The notes under the pieces were generated by a model. That model saw nothing but the letters and a program-made list of their open reading frames with translations, was not told the DNA's origin and did no database searches. Positions 1 through 7,876 of a stretch of 64,000 nucleotides of DNA are shown here, in pieces (within the stretch, counting starts at the first letter, position 1; every line of letters begins with the position of its first letter). This DNA comes from an uncultured Pelagibacteraceae bacterium (GTDB lineage: Bacteria > Pseudomonadota > Alphaproteobacteria > Pelagibacterales > AG-422-B15). Both the position numbers and the translations under genes were made by a program. The DNA is taken from NCBI GenBank assembly GCA_902544065.1, contig CACCAS010000003.1, forward strand, positions 68,492-132,491, in the 5' to 3' direction.

Positions 1-30
1 AGCAATAATGATGAAAATGATTAAAATAGT

Positions 31-1392
31 CTAGTGCAATAACTGCCTTGCAATCTCACTTTGCTTCTCTGCTAACTTCAAACTGTTCTCAAAGTCTTTC
101 TGCCTGTAGTGTTTATCTATAACACCAACAGTTCGATTCTGTAAAAGATCTTTAGCTTCATAACTGTTCTCTGCATTAGTTGCGTATGTATGTCTGATCT
201 GATGAATAGACTTAGTAGCAACAGAAGGTACAGTCATTGATGCAATACCTTTGATACCGCCAACAGCTTTAACTATCATACCTCTAGATTGTTTGGTGCT
301 TCTACCTCTCCAGATTCTTTGTCTAGTGTCTTTGCTCATAGGTTTAGCAGTTACACCAATAACTTTGCGTTCACTATCGTAAACATAATGAGGGAAGAGG
401 TAAGGAGATATAAAGTTGTATTGCTTTCTCGCTTCAAGTGTTTGCAAGTACACTTCTTCAGCTAACTCATTCAATACAATAGGAAATGGTTTTCCTTTAT
501 GCAGTATATTGAACATATACTTTCCATTAAATTGCTTCATATCAGTAAGTAATATCTCTGAAACATTTTTACCCCTTGCAGATACAAGCATCATAAACTT
601 TACATACAAACCTTCCACCTTGTTGAACCATTCATCACAAGCGTTCCATATAGCTTTGAACTCTTCAGGTGTAAGTGCAGTAGGGTTTCTAGATAGATCA
701 ACTGCTTTTCTAATCTCTTGAGTATTAATTCTATCAAACTTGTTTGAAGTTATATTGTCTAACTCTTCATACATTGTAAGTAGTTGTTTAGTAACAAACT
801 TAGCTAAACCAATTACCTTTAAACTGTGTGAAGGTGTTGCTTTAGCTATCTTATCAAACCAATCAGATACCATCTTAGTAGTAATATCTTTAACTGGTAC
901 ACCGCCAAGAGTATCTCTCAAGTGTCTGTCCCAGATCTTTTGCTTTGCGTAGTATTCATCTTTCGAATTACCTAGTCTAACTGTTCTACCTTGTTGGTTT
1001 ACAGTAGTGCTAGGTTTTACAATGGAAAGATTCAGGAACTCTTCGTCAAAAAACTTATTCAAGGTCATCGTCTTTGCGTCTGCTGTTACTTCAATTAAAG
1101 GGTTCTTACCTTGATTGCGATTAGCTTCCCATAAACTAACCTGTTTTCTTGCTTGATCGGGTGTGTACCCGTCAGCTTTGCGTTCTTTTGCAAGTTTACC
1201 AAAGGTATATCTCTTGCGTTTATTATTATAAATATAATCGTATACCCAAACCTTGCTACCAGACTGAAGGACTCGTAACTTCAAATGATTTTGTAACAAG
1301 TCTGATACAAAGTAATCACTATCTGGATTAGGTTTGTAGTTAATTGCGTTCTCATACTTAATTTGAATCTTGTTTTGTTTGTTTTGACTCAT
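31..1392 (-). CDS. P4-type tyrosine recombinase (genomic-island integrase)
   Basis: Site-specific recombinase that would integrate and excise a mobile element. The N-terminal part (about residues 30-110, counted from the ATG at 1410) resembles the arm-binding domain of P4-type integrases. The C-terminal catalytic domain shows R279 (VSARGKN), a Lys in HKGKP at 305-307, H403 and R406 (HQIRHTYAT) and nucleophile Y435 (DKHYRQ). The usual second His (LLGH) is N425 (LLQN). I prefer the ATG at 1392, which follows GGAGAG at good spacing; the ATG at 1410 adds six residues and has a poorly placed Shine-Dalgarno. Four 60-base lines I counted are 37-45% G+C, above the nearby genes, which fits foreign origin. 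It lies beside a displaced tRNA-Met fragment. The rest of the element is presumably left of the window. Confidence 0.93.
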   Translation of the reverse strand: MSQNKQNKIQIKYENAINYKPNPDSDYFVSDLLQNHLKLRVLQSGSKVWVYDYIYNNKRKRYTFGKLAKERKADGYTPDQARKQVSLWEANRNQGKNPLIEVTADAKTMTLNKFFDEEFLNLSIVKPSTTVNQQGRTVRLGNSKDEYYAKQKIWDRHLRDTLGGVPVKDITTKMVSDWFDKIAKATPSHSLKVIGLAKFVTKQLLTMYEELDNITSNKFDRINTQEIRKAVDLSRNPTALTPEEFKAIWNACDEWFNKVEGLYVKFMMLVSARGKNVSEILLTDMKQFNGKYMFNILHKGKPFPIVLNELAEEVYLQTLEARKQYNFISPYLFPHYVYDSERKVIGVTAKPMSKDTRQRIWRGRSTKQSRGMIVKAVGGIKGIASMTVPSVATKSIHQIRHTYATNAENSYEAKDLLQNRTVGVIDKHYRQKDFENSLKLAEKQSEIARQLLH

Positions 1393-1655
1393 AGGACTCT
1401 CCAAATACATACCCCTCTAATTTTGCAAATATGAAGGTTTAAACACTATTGTTTCTATATGTTTCTATGTTGTTATTACTACAGCAACAAAGTTGGTACA
1501 CTTTTGGTACACTTTGTATTGATGGTGATTAGACTCCATTCGATTCCACAGATCAATATAAAAAAAACCTAAAGGTAAGTTATTTGCAGAAGTTACTGGT
1601 GTGAATCAAATACAACAATGAGTTAATATGTTTGCAGAGTTTGCACTTTTTTATT
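1393..1655. other. Non-coding stretch of the integrated element
   Basis: About 260 bases without a convincing gene lie between the integrase start and the tRNA-Met fragment. They contain the integrase ribosome-binding site (GGAGAG near 1398-1403), the two sets of tandem repeats at 1451-1515, and two GANTC sites (GACTC and GATTC) around 1533-1547. The integrase promoter must be here, but no -35/-10 pair stands out. Nothing else is visible. Confidence 0.5.
1451..1515. repeat. Short tandem repeats between integrase and att site
   Basis: Two imperfect copies of GTTTCTATRT lie at 1451-1460 and 1461-1470 (period 10). Two exact copies of TTGGTACACTTT lie at 1493-1504 and 1504-1515 (period 11, sharing one base). 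Helical-turn spacing next to an integrase gene resembles arm-type or excisionase binding sites. This is inference from position and spacing only. Confidence 0.5.
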
Positions 1656-1700
1656 ATCATAATCCTTAGGTCGGGGGTTCAAATCCCTCTCCCGCTACCA
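1656..1700 (+). pseudogene. 3' half of elongator tRNA-Met (CAT), integrase attachment site
   Basis: The segment runs from the anticodon loop (ATCATAA, anticodon CAT) through the 3' anticodon stem (TCCTT), variable loop (AGGTC), a T arm with loop TTCAAAT closed by a five-pair stem, the acceptor strand TCCCGCT, discriminator A and an encoded CCA. Bases just upstream do not pair with TCCTT, and no D arm or 5' acceptor strand (GGCGGG-like) is present, so this is not a working tRNA. It is best explained as the tRNA tail displaced by integration in the anticodon loop, with the intact gene rebuilt at the far end of the element, left of the window. Elongator rather than initiator identity is inferred from resemblance to alphaproteobacterial elongator tRNA-Met. 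Confidence 0.8.
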
Positions 1701-1722
1701 AGCTAATTATTTAGGGACTCTA

Positions 1723-2832
1723 TTATATATTAAGGTATTCATTGATTTTTGCAGTCCAAGAGTATTCATTTCGTGCTCTTTCTTTCCCATTTGCCCCTAA
1801 TTCTAGTCTCAATTCTCTATTACTAAGCAATTTTTCAATATTTTTAGTAATGCTATCTTGATTTCCCTCTTCACATAATAATCCTGTTTTGTTATCGATT
1901 ACTGCGTCTGATATTCCTCCACTTTGAGTTCCAATGCTAGCAATTCCATGAAAGGCAGCATCAATAAATACCATGCCAAATCCCTCAATAGACTCACCAA
2001 CCTGACTAGGAGTCATTATAAATATGTCAGAGCTTTGTAAAACTAATGACTTTTCTGGTTCTGTAATCCAACCAAGAAAAATAACATTTTTCTCAAGATT
2101 CAACATTCTTACATATTTCTTAATTTCATCTAAGTATGGCCCTTTACCTGCAACAAGATAGAGCATATTTGGAAATTTAGATTTTAACTCTGATATTGAT
2201 TTTATTACAAACTTATGGCCCTTTCTTTTTTCAACTCGAGCAAGAGTTGTAATAATAGGAGATGCGTCTTTGATTATTTTTTTAACATTCTCTCTATCTT
2301 CATCACTTATAAAATCCTCGTAGATATCAATTCCTGGATGAATAATTCTAATTTTATCAGAACTAATATTTAATGAGGCTATCATGAGATCTCTAGTATA
2401 AGAAGAATTAGCAGCAATTTTTTGACAATTTGCATAAGATTTAATTATTCTCCTTTTTTTAATATTTAAATAAGCATAAAAGTTATCAAAATATTTCTTT
2501 GGTATTTCAGTACCATGAGCTAGTACAACTACTTTTGCGTTTACTTGTTTTAGATGTTCTACGCTTTTCCATGAATCAGCATAAATAGCTTCGATACTAT
2601 TTTCTTTTATAAGTTTTTTTAAATATCTAGCTTTACGTCTTCTTCTATAGGGCTTCCAGCCAGAAAAACGTTTTATTTTATATTTTTTATTTTTATCATT
2701 TGCAGTTTTTTTACCATCAGCCAAAACCAACACTTCCTTGTTTGCACTAATCATAGCGTCAGCCATGCCTGTCATTAAGGCTTCAATGCCACCAATTTGA
2801 GGAAAAAAACATTGTGTTGTGATTATAATCAC
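1723..2832 (-). CDS. GT4-family glycosyltransferase
   Basis: GT-B fold glycosyltransferase that probably transfers a sugar from a nucleotide donor during lipopolysaccharide or other surface glycan synthesis; the substrate cannot be read from the sequence. The N-terminal domain has the family-typical FFPQIGGIE at 9-17. The C-terminal domain has the phosphate-binding R199 and K204 (ARVEKRKGH), the VAGKGP strand near 227-232, and the donor motif ESIEGFGMVFIDA at 280-292. In that motif the second acidic residue of the usual E-x7-E is Asp (D291). Its 369 aa is normal for GT4. It lies 10 bp downstream of the redoxin gene and may be cotranscribed with it. It is the first chromosomal gene beyond the att site. 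Confidence 0.85.
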   Translation of the reverse strand: MIIITTQCFFPQIGGIEALMTGMADAMISANKEVLVLADGKKTANDKNKKYKIKRFSGWKPYRRRRKARYLKKLIKENSIEAIYADSWKSVEHLKQVNAKVVVLAHGTEIPKKYFDNFYAYLNIKKRRIIKSYANCQKIAANSSYTRDLMIASLNISSDKIRIIHPGIDIYEDFISDEDRENVKKIIKDASPIITTLARVEKRKGHKFVIKSISELKSKFPNMLYLVAGKGPYLDEIKKYVRMLNLEKNVIFLGWITEPEKSLVLQSSDIFIMTPSQVGESIEGFGMVFIDAAFHGIASIGTQSGGISDAVIDNKTGLLCEEGNQDSITKNIEKLLSNRELRLELGANGKERARNEYSWTAKINEYLNI

Positions 2833-2842
2833 AGATAAAAGT

Positions 2843-3403
2843 CTATTCTTTCCACTTTATAGAGCAGCCGATACTTGGTATTTGCTCTTTTGGGCCCATT
2901 CCTGTTTTAGCTATCTGTAACATTGCTTCAAGGAGTTCTTTTTTTGCATTAGATATTAATTGTTGCTGCGAAGCCTCAAGCCTACCTCGATACTGAAGTT
3001 CATTTTTAGCGTTAAAACCAAAAAAGTCGGGAGTGCAGACTGCGTTATAAGTTCTGCCGGTATTTTGTGTATCATCATAAACGTAAGGAAAAGTAAATTT
3101 ATTATTTTGCGCAAAAAGTTTCATATTCTCAAAAGAGTCTTCTGCCCCATATTTGGGATCATTGACGTCATTAGACATAATTGCAATAACGCCAATCCCT
3201 TTATCTTTTATTAAATTGCAATCTTCAACAATCCTTCCAATTACTGATTTTACGTAAGGACAATGATTACAAATAAACATAACTAAGGTTCCTTTACCTC
3301 CTTTTATATCATCAAATTGATAATTCTTACCGTCGGTACCAAGCAAGTTAAAGTCAGCGGCGTTCCAACCAAAATCACAAATAGGAGTTTCTAATGCAAC
3401 CAT
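2843..3403 (-). CDS. Thioredoxin-fold redoxin with CNHC motif
   Basis: Thioredoxin-like protein of the AhpC/TSA-redoxin superfamily. The active-site-like motif is C45-N-H-C48, in FICNHCPYVKSV, which is typical of a widespread family of uncharacterised thioredoxin-family proteins. No signal peptide is seen, so it is probably cytoplasmic. The central part (APDFFGFNAKNELQYRGRL-like) matches the redoxin core. Physiological substrate unknown; a peroxidase or disulfide reductase role is an inference from the fold. It is divergent from the gamma carbonic anhydrase gene, with about 70 bp of shared upstream DNA. Confidence 0.8.
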   Translation of the reverse strand: MVALETPICDFGWNAADFNLLGTDGKNYQFDDIKGGKGTLVMFICNHCPYVKSVIGRIVEDCNLIKDKGIGVIAIMSNDVNDPKYGAEDSFENMKLFAQNNKFTFPYVYDDTQNTGRTYNAVCTPDFFGFNAKNELQYRGRLEASQQQLISNAKKELLEAMLQIAKTGMGPKEQIPSIGCSIKWKE

Positions 3404-3471
3404 AATTCTCTTCAGTTTTTGTCTATTAAGGATATTATATATTCAAACAATAATTTATTAAATAAAAACCT

Positions 3472-4002
3472 ATGCTTTACTCACTTGGAGATAAAAAATT
3501 AAATAGAGATAATTTAGATTTTTGGGTTGCGCCAAATGCGGTGATTATCGGGGATGTATCTCTCAAAAGAAATGCGAGTGTATGGTTTGGTGCCGTATTA
3601 AGAGGTGACAACGATCCAATTATTCTAGGAGAAAATTCTAATATTCAAGATAATTCTGTTTGTCACACAGATGATGGCATGCCTCTTAGAATTGGCGATA
3701 ATGTAACTGTAGGTCATAAGGTTATTCTTCACAGCTGTACTGTGGGCGATAACTCACTAATTGGTATGGGGTCAACTGTTCTAAACAAAGCGAAAATTGG
3801 AAATAACTGTCTATTGGGAGCGAATTCTTTAGTTACCGAAGGAAAAGAATTTCCAGATAATACACTAATAGTTGGTTCGCCCGCAAAAGTAAAACGAGAG
3901 TTGACAGATATGGAAAAAAAGATAATTGAAATAAGTGCTTTGCACTATGTTGAAAATATGAAAAAATTTAGAGATAATTTAAAAGAAGACAATATTGAAT
4001 GA
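3472..4002 (+). CDS. Gamma carbonic anhydrase family protein
   Basis: Left-handed beta-helix protein of the gamma-CA/PaaY/YrdA family, normally a trimer with metal bound between subunits. The hexapeptide repeats run through most of the 176 aa. The three metal-binding His are visible as H65 (SVCHTDD), H82 and H87 (GHKVILHS), and the conserved R44 and D46 (LRGDND) are present. Members may hydrate CO2, but many have no shown activity, and PaaY hydrolyses CoA thioesters, so the function is open. The stop overlaps the next gene's ATG by 4 bp (ATGA), which implies translational coupling to the GMC oxidoreductase. Confidence 0.9.
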   Translation: MLYSLGDKKLNRDNLDFWVAPNAVIIGDVSLKRNASVWFGAVLRGDNDPIILGENSNIQDNSVCHTDDGMPLRIGDNVTVGHKVILHSCTVGDNSLIGMGSTVLNKAKIGNNCLLGANSLVTEGKEFPDNTLIVGSPAKVKRELTDMEKKIIEISALHYVENMKKFRDNLKEDNIE

Positions 4003-5660
4003 ATACTTATGACTACATAATCGCTGGAGCAGGTTCAGCTGGTTGCGTTTTAGCGAATAGACTTTCTAAAGATCCTGATACAAAGGTTCTTTTAATCGAG
4101 GCGGGCGGAACTACATGGCATCCATTTGTCAAAATGCCAGCAGGTGTACTTGAGCTAATTTCTGGCGAGGGTGCTGGTAAATTTTATAATTATGGATATT
4201 GGACAGAGGGTCAACCACATTTAAATAATAGAAAACTTTTCTTCCCAAGAGGCAAAGGCTTGGGTGGTTCAAGCAATATTAATGGAATGCTATATGTAAG
4301 AGGTCATTCACGTGATTATGATATATGGAGACAGCTCGGAAATGAAGGATGGTCTTATGAAGAAGTGTTACCTTATTTTAAAAGAGCTGAAAAAAATGAA
4401 AATGGATCGTCTGAATTTCATGGAAGCAATGGAGAGTTAAGTGTTCAAAACCCAGTGTTTACAAATAATCCTCTACATCGTTGCTTTTTAAATGCCGGTA
4501 AAGAAGCCGGCTATAAATACATTGAAGACATTAATCAATATGATAATGAGGGTTTTGGACCATGTCCTCAGACGATTTCAAAAGGCTACAGAGCAAGTAC
4601 GAGTTTTTCATTTCTAAACCCTATTAAAGAAAGAAAAAATTTAACGATTGCAACTAATTCAACAACCAACAAACTATTATTCGAAGGAACTAAATGTGTT
4701 GGGCTTGAGTATCTAAAAGGAAAAGAAGTTATAAAAGCTTTTGCTGAAAGAGAAGTAATTGTATGTGGAGGCGCTATTAATTCACCACAAATTTTGCAAC
4801 TCTCAGGAATAGGTAAAGGTGATTACATAAAAAAATGGGGATTAAAAGTTGTAGCTGATCTTCCGGGTGTAGGGGAGAACTTACAAGACCATCTAGATGT
4901 ATTATCTCACTATGAGTGTACGCAGCCAGTAACTGAAGCAAAATATACAGCTGGTGGACTTGCAGTATTTAGAATGGCCGCTATCTTGGCTCAATGGATG
5001 ATAACAAAAAAAGGCCCTGGAAATGATATTGGTTTGTCTGGTGTATCATTTTTAAAGACAGATGACACACTTGACCTTCCAGACATACAAATGCATTTTG
5101 TTGGATCACTTTTAAAAGATCATGGAAAAACAAGACCTGACTCTCATGCGTTTAGTAATCATGTTTGTCAGCTCAGGCCAGAAAGTAGAGGCTATATTGC
5201 CCTAAAATCTTTGGATCCTTCAGTGCCTCCAATTATACAGCCAAACTATTTTGCAACTCAAAAAGATCGAGATACTCTTATTAAAGGTGTAAAAATGTCT
5301 CGAGAAATAGTTAGTCAGTCTGCTTTTGATGAATTCCGAGGTAAAGAAATAACTCCAGGTATTCATGTTCAAACAGATGAGGAAATAGAGGAATTTATTA
5401 GAAATGCCGCTGAAACAATTTATCACCCAGTTGGCACTTGTAAAATGGGCAGCGATGAATTTGCGGTTGTAGACGATAAATTAAGGGTAAGAGGAATCGA
5501 AAATTTAAGAGTAATTGATGCGTCTGTAATGCCAACACTTATTGGTGGAAACACGAATGCACCAACAATTATGATAGCTGACAAAATTTCTGATCATATT
5601 CTTGGCCATGAGTTCCTTCCACCACAGCATGTAAGCTATAAAGATAAAAACGCAGCATAA
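3999..5660 (+). CDS. GMC-family oxidoreductase (choline dehydrogenase-like)
   Basis: FAD-dependent alcohol oxidation by a glucose-methanol-choline family flavoprotein. The dinucleotide-binding GAGSAG is at 10-15, the GMC signature GKGLGGSSNINGMLYVRG spans about 85-102, and the catalytic His is in TIYHPVGTCKMG near the C-terminus, followed by the second signature GNTNAPTIMIADK. The 553 aa length fits bacterial choline or other alcohol dehydrogenases. No betB or choline transporter is nearby, so choline as substrate is not supported. The context (acylase, acyl-CoA ligase) points to another primary alcohol. It is translationally coupled to the gene before it and separated by 2 bp from the gene after it. 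Confidence 0.92.
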   Translation: MNTYDYIIAGAGSAGCVLANRLSKDPDTKVLLIEAGGTTWHPFVKMPAGVLELISGEGAGKFYNYGYWTEGQPHLNNRKLFFPRGKGLGGSSNINGMLYVRGHSRDYDIWRQLGNEGWSYEEVLPYFKRAEKNENGSSEFHGSNGELSVQNPVFTNNPLHRCFLNAGKEAGYKYIEDINQYDNEGFGPCPQTISKGYRASTSFSFLNPIKERKNLTIATNSTTNKLLFEGTKCVGLEYLKGKEVIKAFAEREVIVCGGAINSPQILQLSGIGKGDYIKKWGLKVVADLPGVGENLQDHLDVLSHYECTQPVTEAKYTAGGLAVFRMAAILAQWMITKKGPGNDIGLSGVSFLKTDDTLDLPDIQMHFVGSLLKDHGKTRPDSHAFSNHVCQLRPESRGYIALKSLDPSVPPIIQPNYFATQKDRDTLIKGVKMSREIVSQSAFDEFRGKEITPGIHVQTDEEIEEFIRNAAETIYHPVGTCKMGSDEFAVVDDKLRVRGIENLRVIDASVMPTLIGGNTNAPTIMIADKISDHILGHEFLPPQHVSYKDKNAA

Positions 5661-5662
5661 TC

Positions 5663-7840
5663 TTGAATAAATTATTATTTTCAATTCTTGGAGTAGTTCT
5701 AATATTTGTTCTAACGCTGATATTTGTAAATCAATATAATACTAGAAATTTTGCACGAACTATTTTTTTAGAAATAGGAAATAAATATTCTTATAAAATC
5801 GAAAGAGATCAGTTCGGAGTTCCTCATGTTTATGGGGATACTGATAAGGATGCGGCATTTGCATTTGCTTACGCGCAAGCAGAGGATGATTTAGCGCATG
5901 TAGAGATGATGATTAAAATGTCTCGCGGTGAGCTTTCAAATTTTAATTTCAATTCGAAGATATTCTCAGTTATTTATTCTCTTATCACCGGTGACGGTGA
6001 CATAATGGAAAATCTAGATACAATTGAAGGCGTAGAATTAGATTTTTTAATTAAGTTTTTTAATGTACATGAAACTGTAGCTAAAAAAATTTCAGAAATT
6101 CCCGAGGAGACAATTGACTATATAAAAGGATATGCAGATGGACTTAATTTTTATGCTGCAAAAAATCCTAACCTAGTTGATCAATCTTTATATCCAGCTA
6201 CTGTACATGATTTAGTTGCTGGAATGACATTTCGAATGCCATTATTTTATGGGATAGACCATTCAATCGCTGAACTCATTAATTTAATGGATAATAAACA
6301 AAAGGAAGTAGCAATGAATATGAAAGCACTTTCTGATAATCAAATAGTTGCAAGCATAAACACTTACTTTAAACCTTCAGGTTCAAACGCGATTGCTGTT
6401 TCCAAGAGTAGATCACAAGACAATGAGACAATGCTTGTTATTAATTCACATCAACCTTTAGTGGGTCCAGTTGCTTGGTATGAAATTCATATAAAAAGTG
6501 GAGAAGGCTTAAATATCATGGGCGGTACTTTTCCAGGATCACCATTTGTGCATGTTGGCTTTAATGAACATCTTGGATGGGGAGCTACAGTAAATCAGCC
6601 AGATTTATCTGATATTTATCAATTAAAACTTAATCCAGAGAACAAAAATCAGTATGAACTAGACGGTACATGGGTAAACTTCACCGAAACGGACCAAAAT
6701 TTTAAAGTCAAATTGTTTGGACCTTTCAATATTACATATCCTATGAAAATGTACCATTCAAAGCATGGACCAGTTTTAAAAGATGACAATAAAGCCTATG
6801 CCCTAAGGTTTGTTGGAATGAATGATGTCAACCACTCAACCGCATGGCTCAAAATGAATAAATCAAGAAATATTGATGAGTGGCTTGATGCCTTAAGAAT
6901 GGAACAGCTAGCTAGTTTAAATTTAGTTTACGCTGATAAGGATGATAATATTTTTTTTGTTCATAATGCCAAGTCGCCGGTAAGAGATCCAAACTATAAT
7001 TGGAAGCAAGTGGTTCCTGGAAATAAAAGTGAATTAATCTGGACAGATTTTCATCCCTTTGAAAGCGTGCCTCAAATCTTGAACCCAAGCTCAGGTTATA
7101 TCTTTAGTACTAATCAAAATCCTTTTTTTGTTACAGCTAAGGAAGATAACTTATCTTTATCTAACTTCAATCCAACCATGGGCTTTCAAACACGAACAAC
7201 AAATAGAGCGTATAGAGCATATGAACTTCTTGATGCCGACAAATCAATATCATTCAGTGAACTTGATAAATACAAACATGACAATAAGTTCTCCTATAAC
7301 TCAAGACAATACAAATTCATGGAAGAAATTTTCAATCATGAATTCTCAGAAAATAAATTAAAAAATGCTCAAGAATTTTTAAGAGATTGGGATTTAGGTA
7401 CTGACACAAATAATTTACATGCTGCTTTTGGGGTTTGCATTTTGTCTCCTGAATGGTTAGCAGAAATAACAAGAAAGCCACGTCCTGATCCAATCGAAAT
7501 CTTTATAAATTGCGTTGATGAATTTGAAAAAAACTTTGGGGCATTAAGTGTAAAATGGAGTGATGTTAATTTCTTAGAAAGAGGTTCAAACTTAGTTCAT
7601 ATTCAAGGAGGGCCGGACGTTTTAAGGGCAATTTATGCTCCTCGAAGCGATGATGGTATACTTAAAGCTGTTGCTGGAGATGGCCTTTATATCTATGTAA
7701 AATGGGATGAAAATAAAAAACAGGTATCGAAAAGTATTCATCAATTTGGAAGCGCTACAGTGAACATGGGTTCCCCGCACTATGATGATCAAATTAATTT
7801 ATTTGCAAGCGAAAAGCTTAAAGATACGTTCTTTAATTGA
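5663..7840 (+). CDS. Penicillin acylase family (S45) N-terminal nucleophile hydrolase
   Basis: Amide hydrolase that should mature by autocatalytic cleavage into two chains. Residues 1-22 form a membrane segment or signal anchor, so the enzyme probably faces the periplasm. The alpha-chain motif RDQFGVPHVYG (48-58) and AFAYAQAEDDL are typical of the family. The expected nucleophile is S241 in KPSGSNAIAV, the new N-terminus of the beta chain, followed by NSHQPLVGPVAWYEIH. Length (725 aa) is normal. The start is TTG; there is no ATG in a better place. Family members cleave beta-lactam side chains, acyl-homoserine lactones or other acyl amides, so the substrate is unknown. It sits between an alcohol oxidase and an acyl-CoA ligase. 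Confidence 0.9.
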   Translation: MNKLLFSILGVVLIFVLTLIFVNQYNTRNFARTIFLEIGNKYSYKIERDQFGVPHVYGDTDKDAAFAFAYAQAEDDLAHVEMMIKMSRGELSNFNFNSKIFSVIYSLITGDGDIMENLDTIEGVELDFLIKFFNVHETVAKKISEIPEETIDYIKGYADGLNFYAAKNPNLVDQSLYPATVHDLVAGMTFRMPLFYGIDHSIAELINLMDNKQKEVAMNMKALSDNQIVASINTYFKPSGSNAIAVSKSRSQDNETMLVINSHQPLVGPVAWYEIHIKSGEGLNIMGGTFPGSPFVHVGFNEHLGWGATVNQPDLSDIYQLKLNPENKNQYELDGTWVNFTETDQNFKVKLFGPFNITYPMKMYHSKHGPVLKDDNKAYALRFVGMNDVNHSTAWLKMNKSRNIDEWLDALRMEQLASLNLVYADKDDNIFFVHNAKSPVRDPNYNWKQVVPGNKSELIWTDFHPFESVPQILNPSSGYIFSTNQNPFFVTAKEDNLSLSNFNPTMGFQTRTTNRAYRAYELLDADKSISFSELDKYKHDNKFSYNSRQYKFMEEIFNHEFSENKLKNAQEFLRDWDLGTDTNNLHAAFGVCILSPEWLAEITRKPRPDPIEIFINCVDEFEKNFGALSVKWSDVNFLERGSNLVHIQGGPDVLRAIYAPRSDDGILKAVAGDGLYIYVKWDENKKQVSKSIHQFGSATVNMGSPHYDDQINLFASEKLKDTFFN

Positions 7841-7876
7841 GCTTGTAGAAAAAAAATAATTATATAAAATTTTCTC

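Noticed and set aside
1600-1700. Complete tRNA-Met gene
   Set aside because: The upstream bases cannot form the D arm, the 5' acceptor strand or the 5' half of the anticodon stem, so only the 3' half is present.
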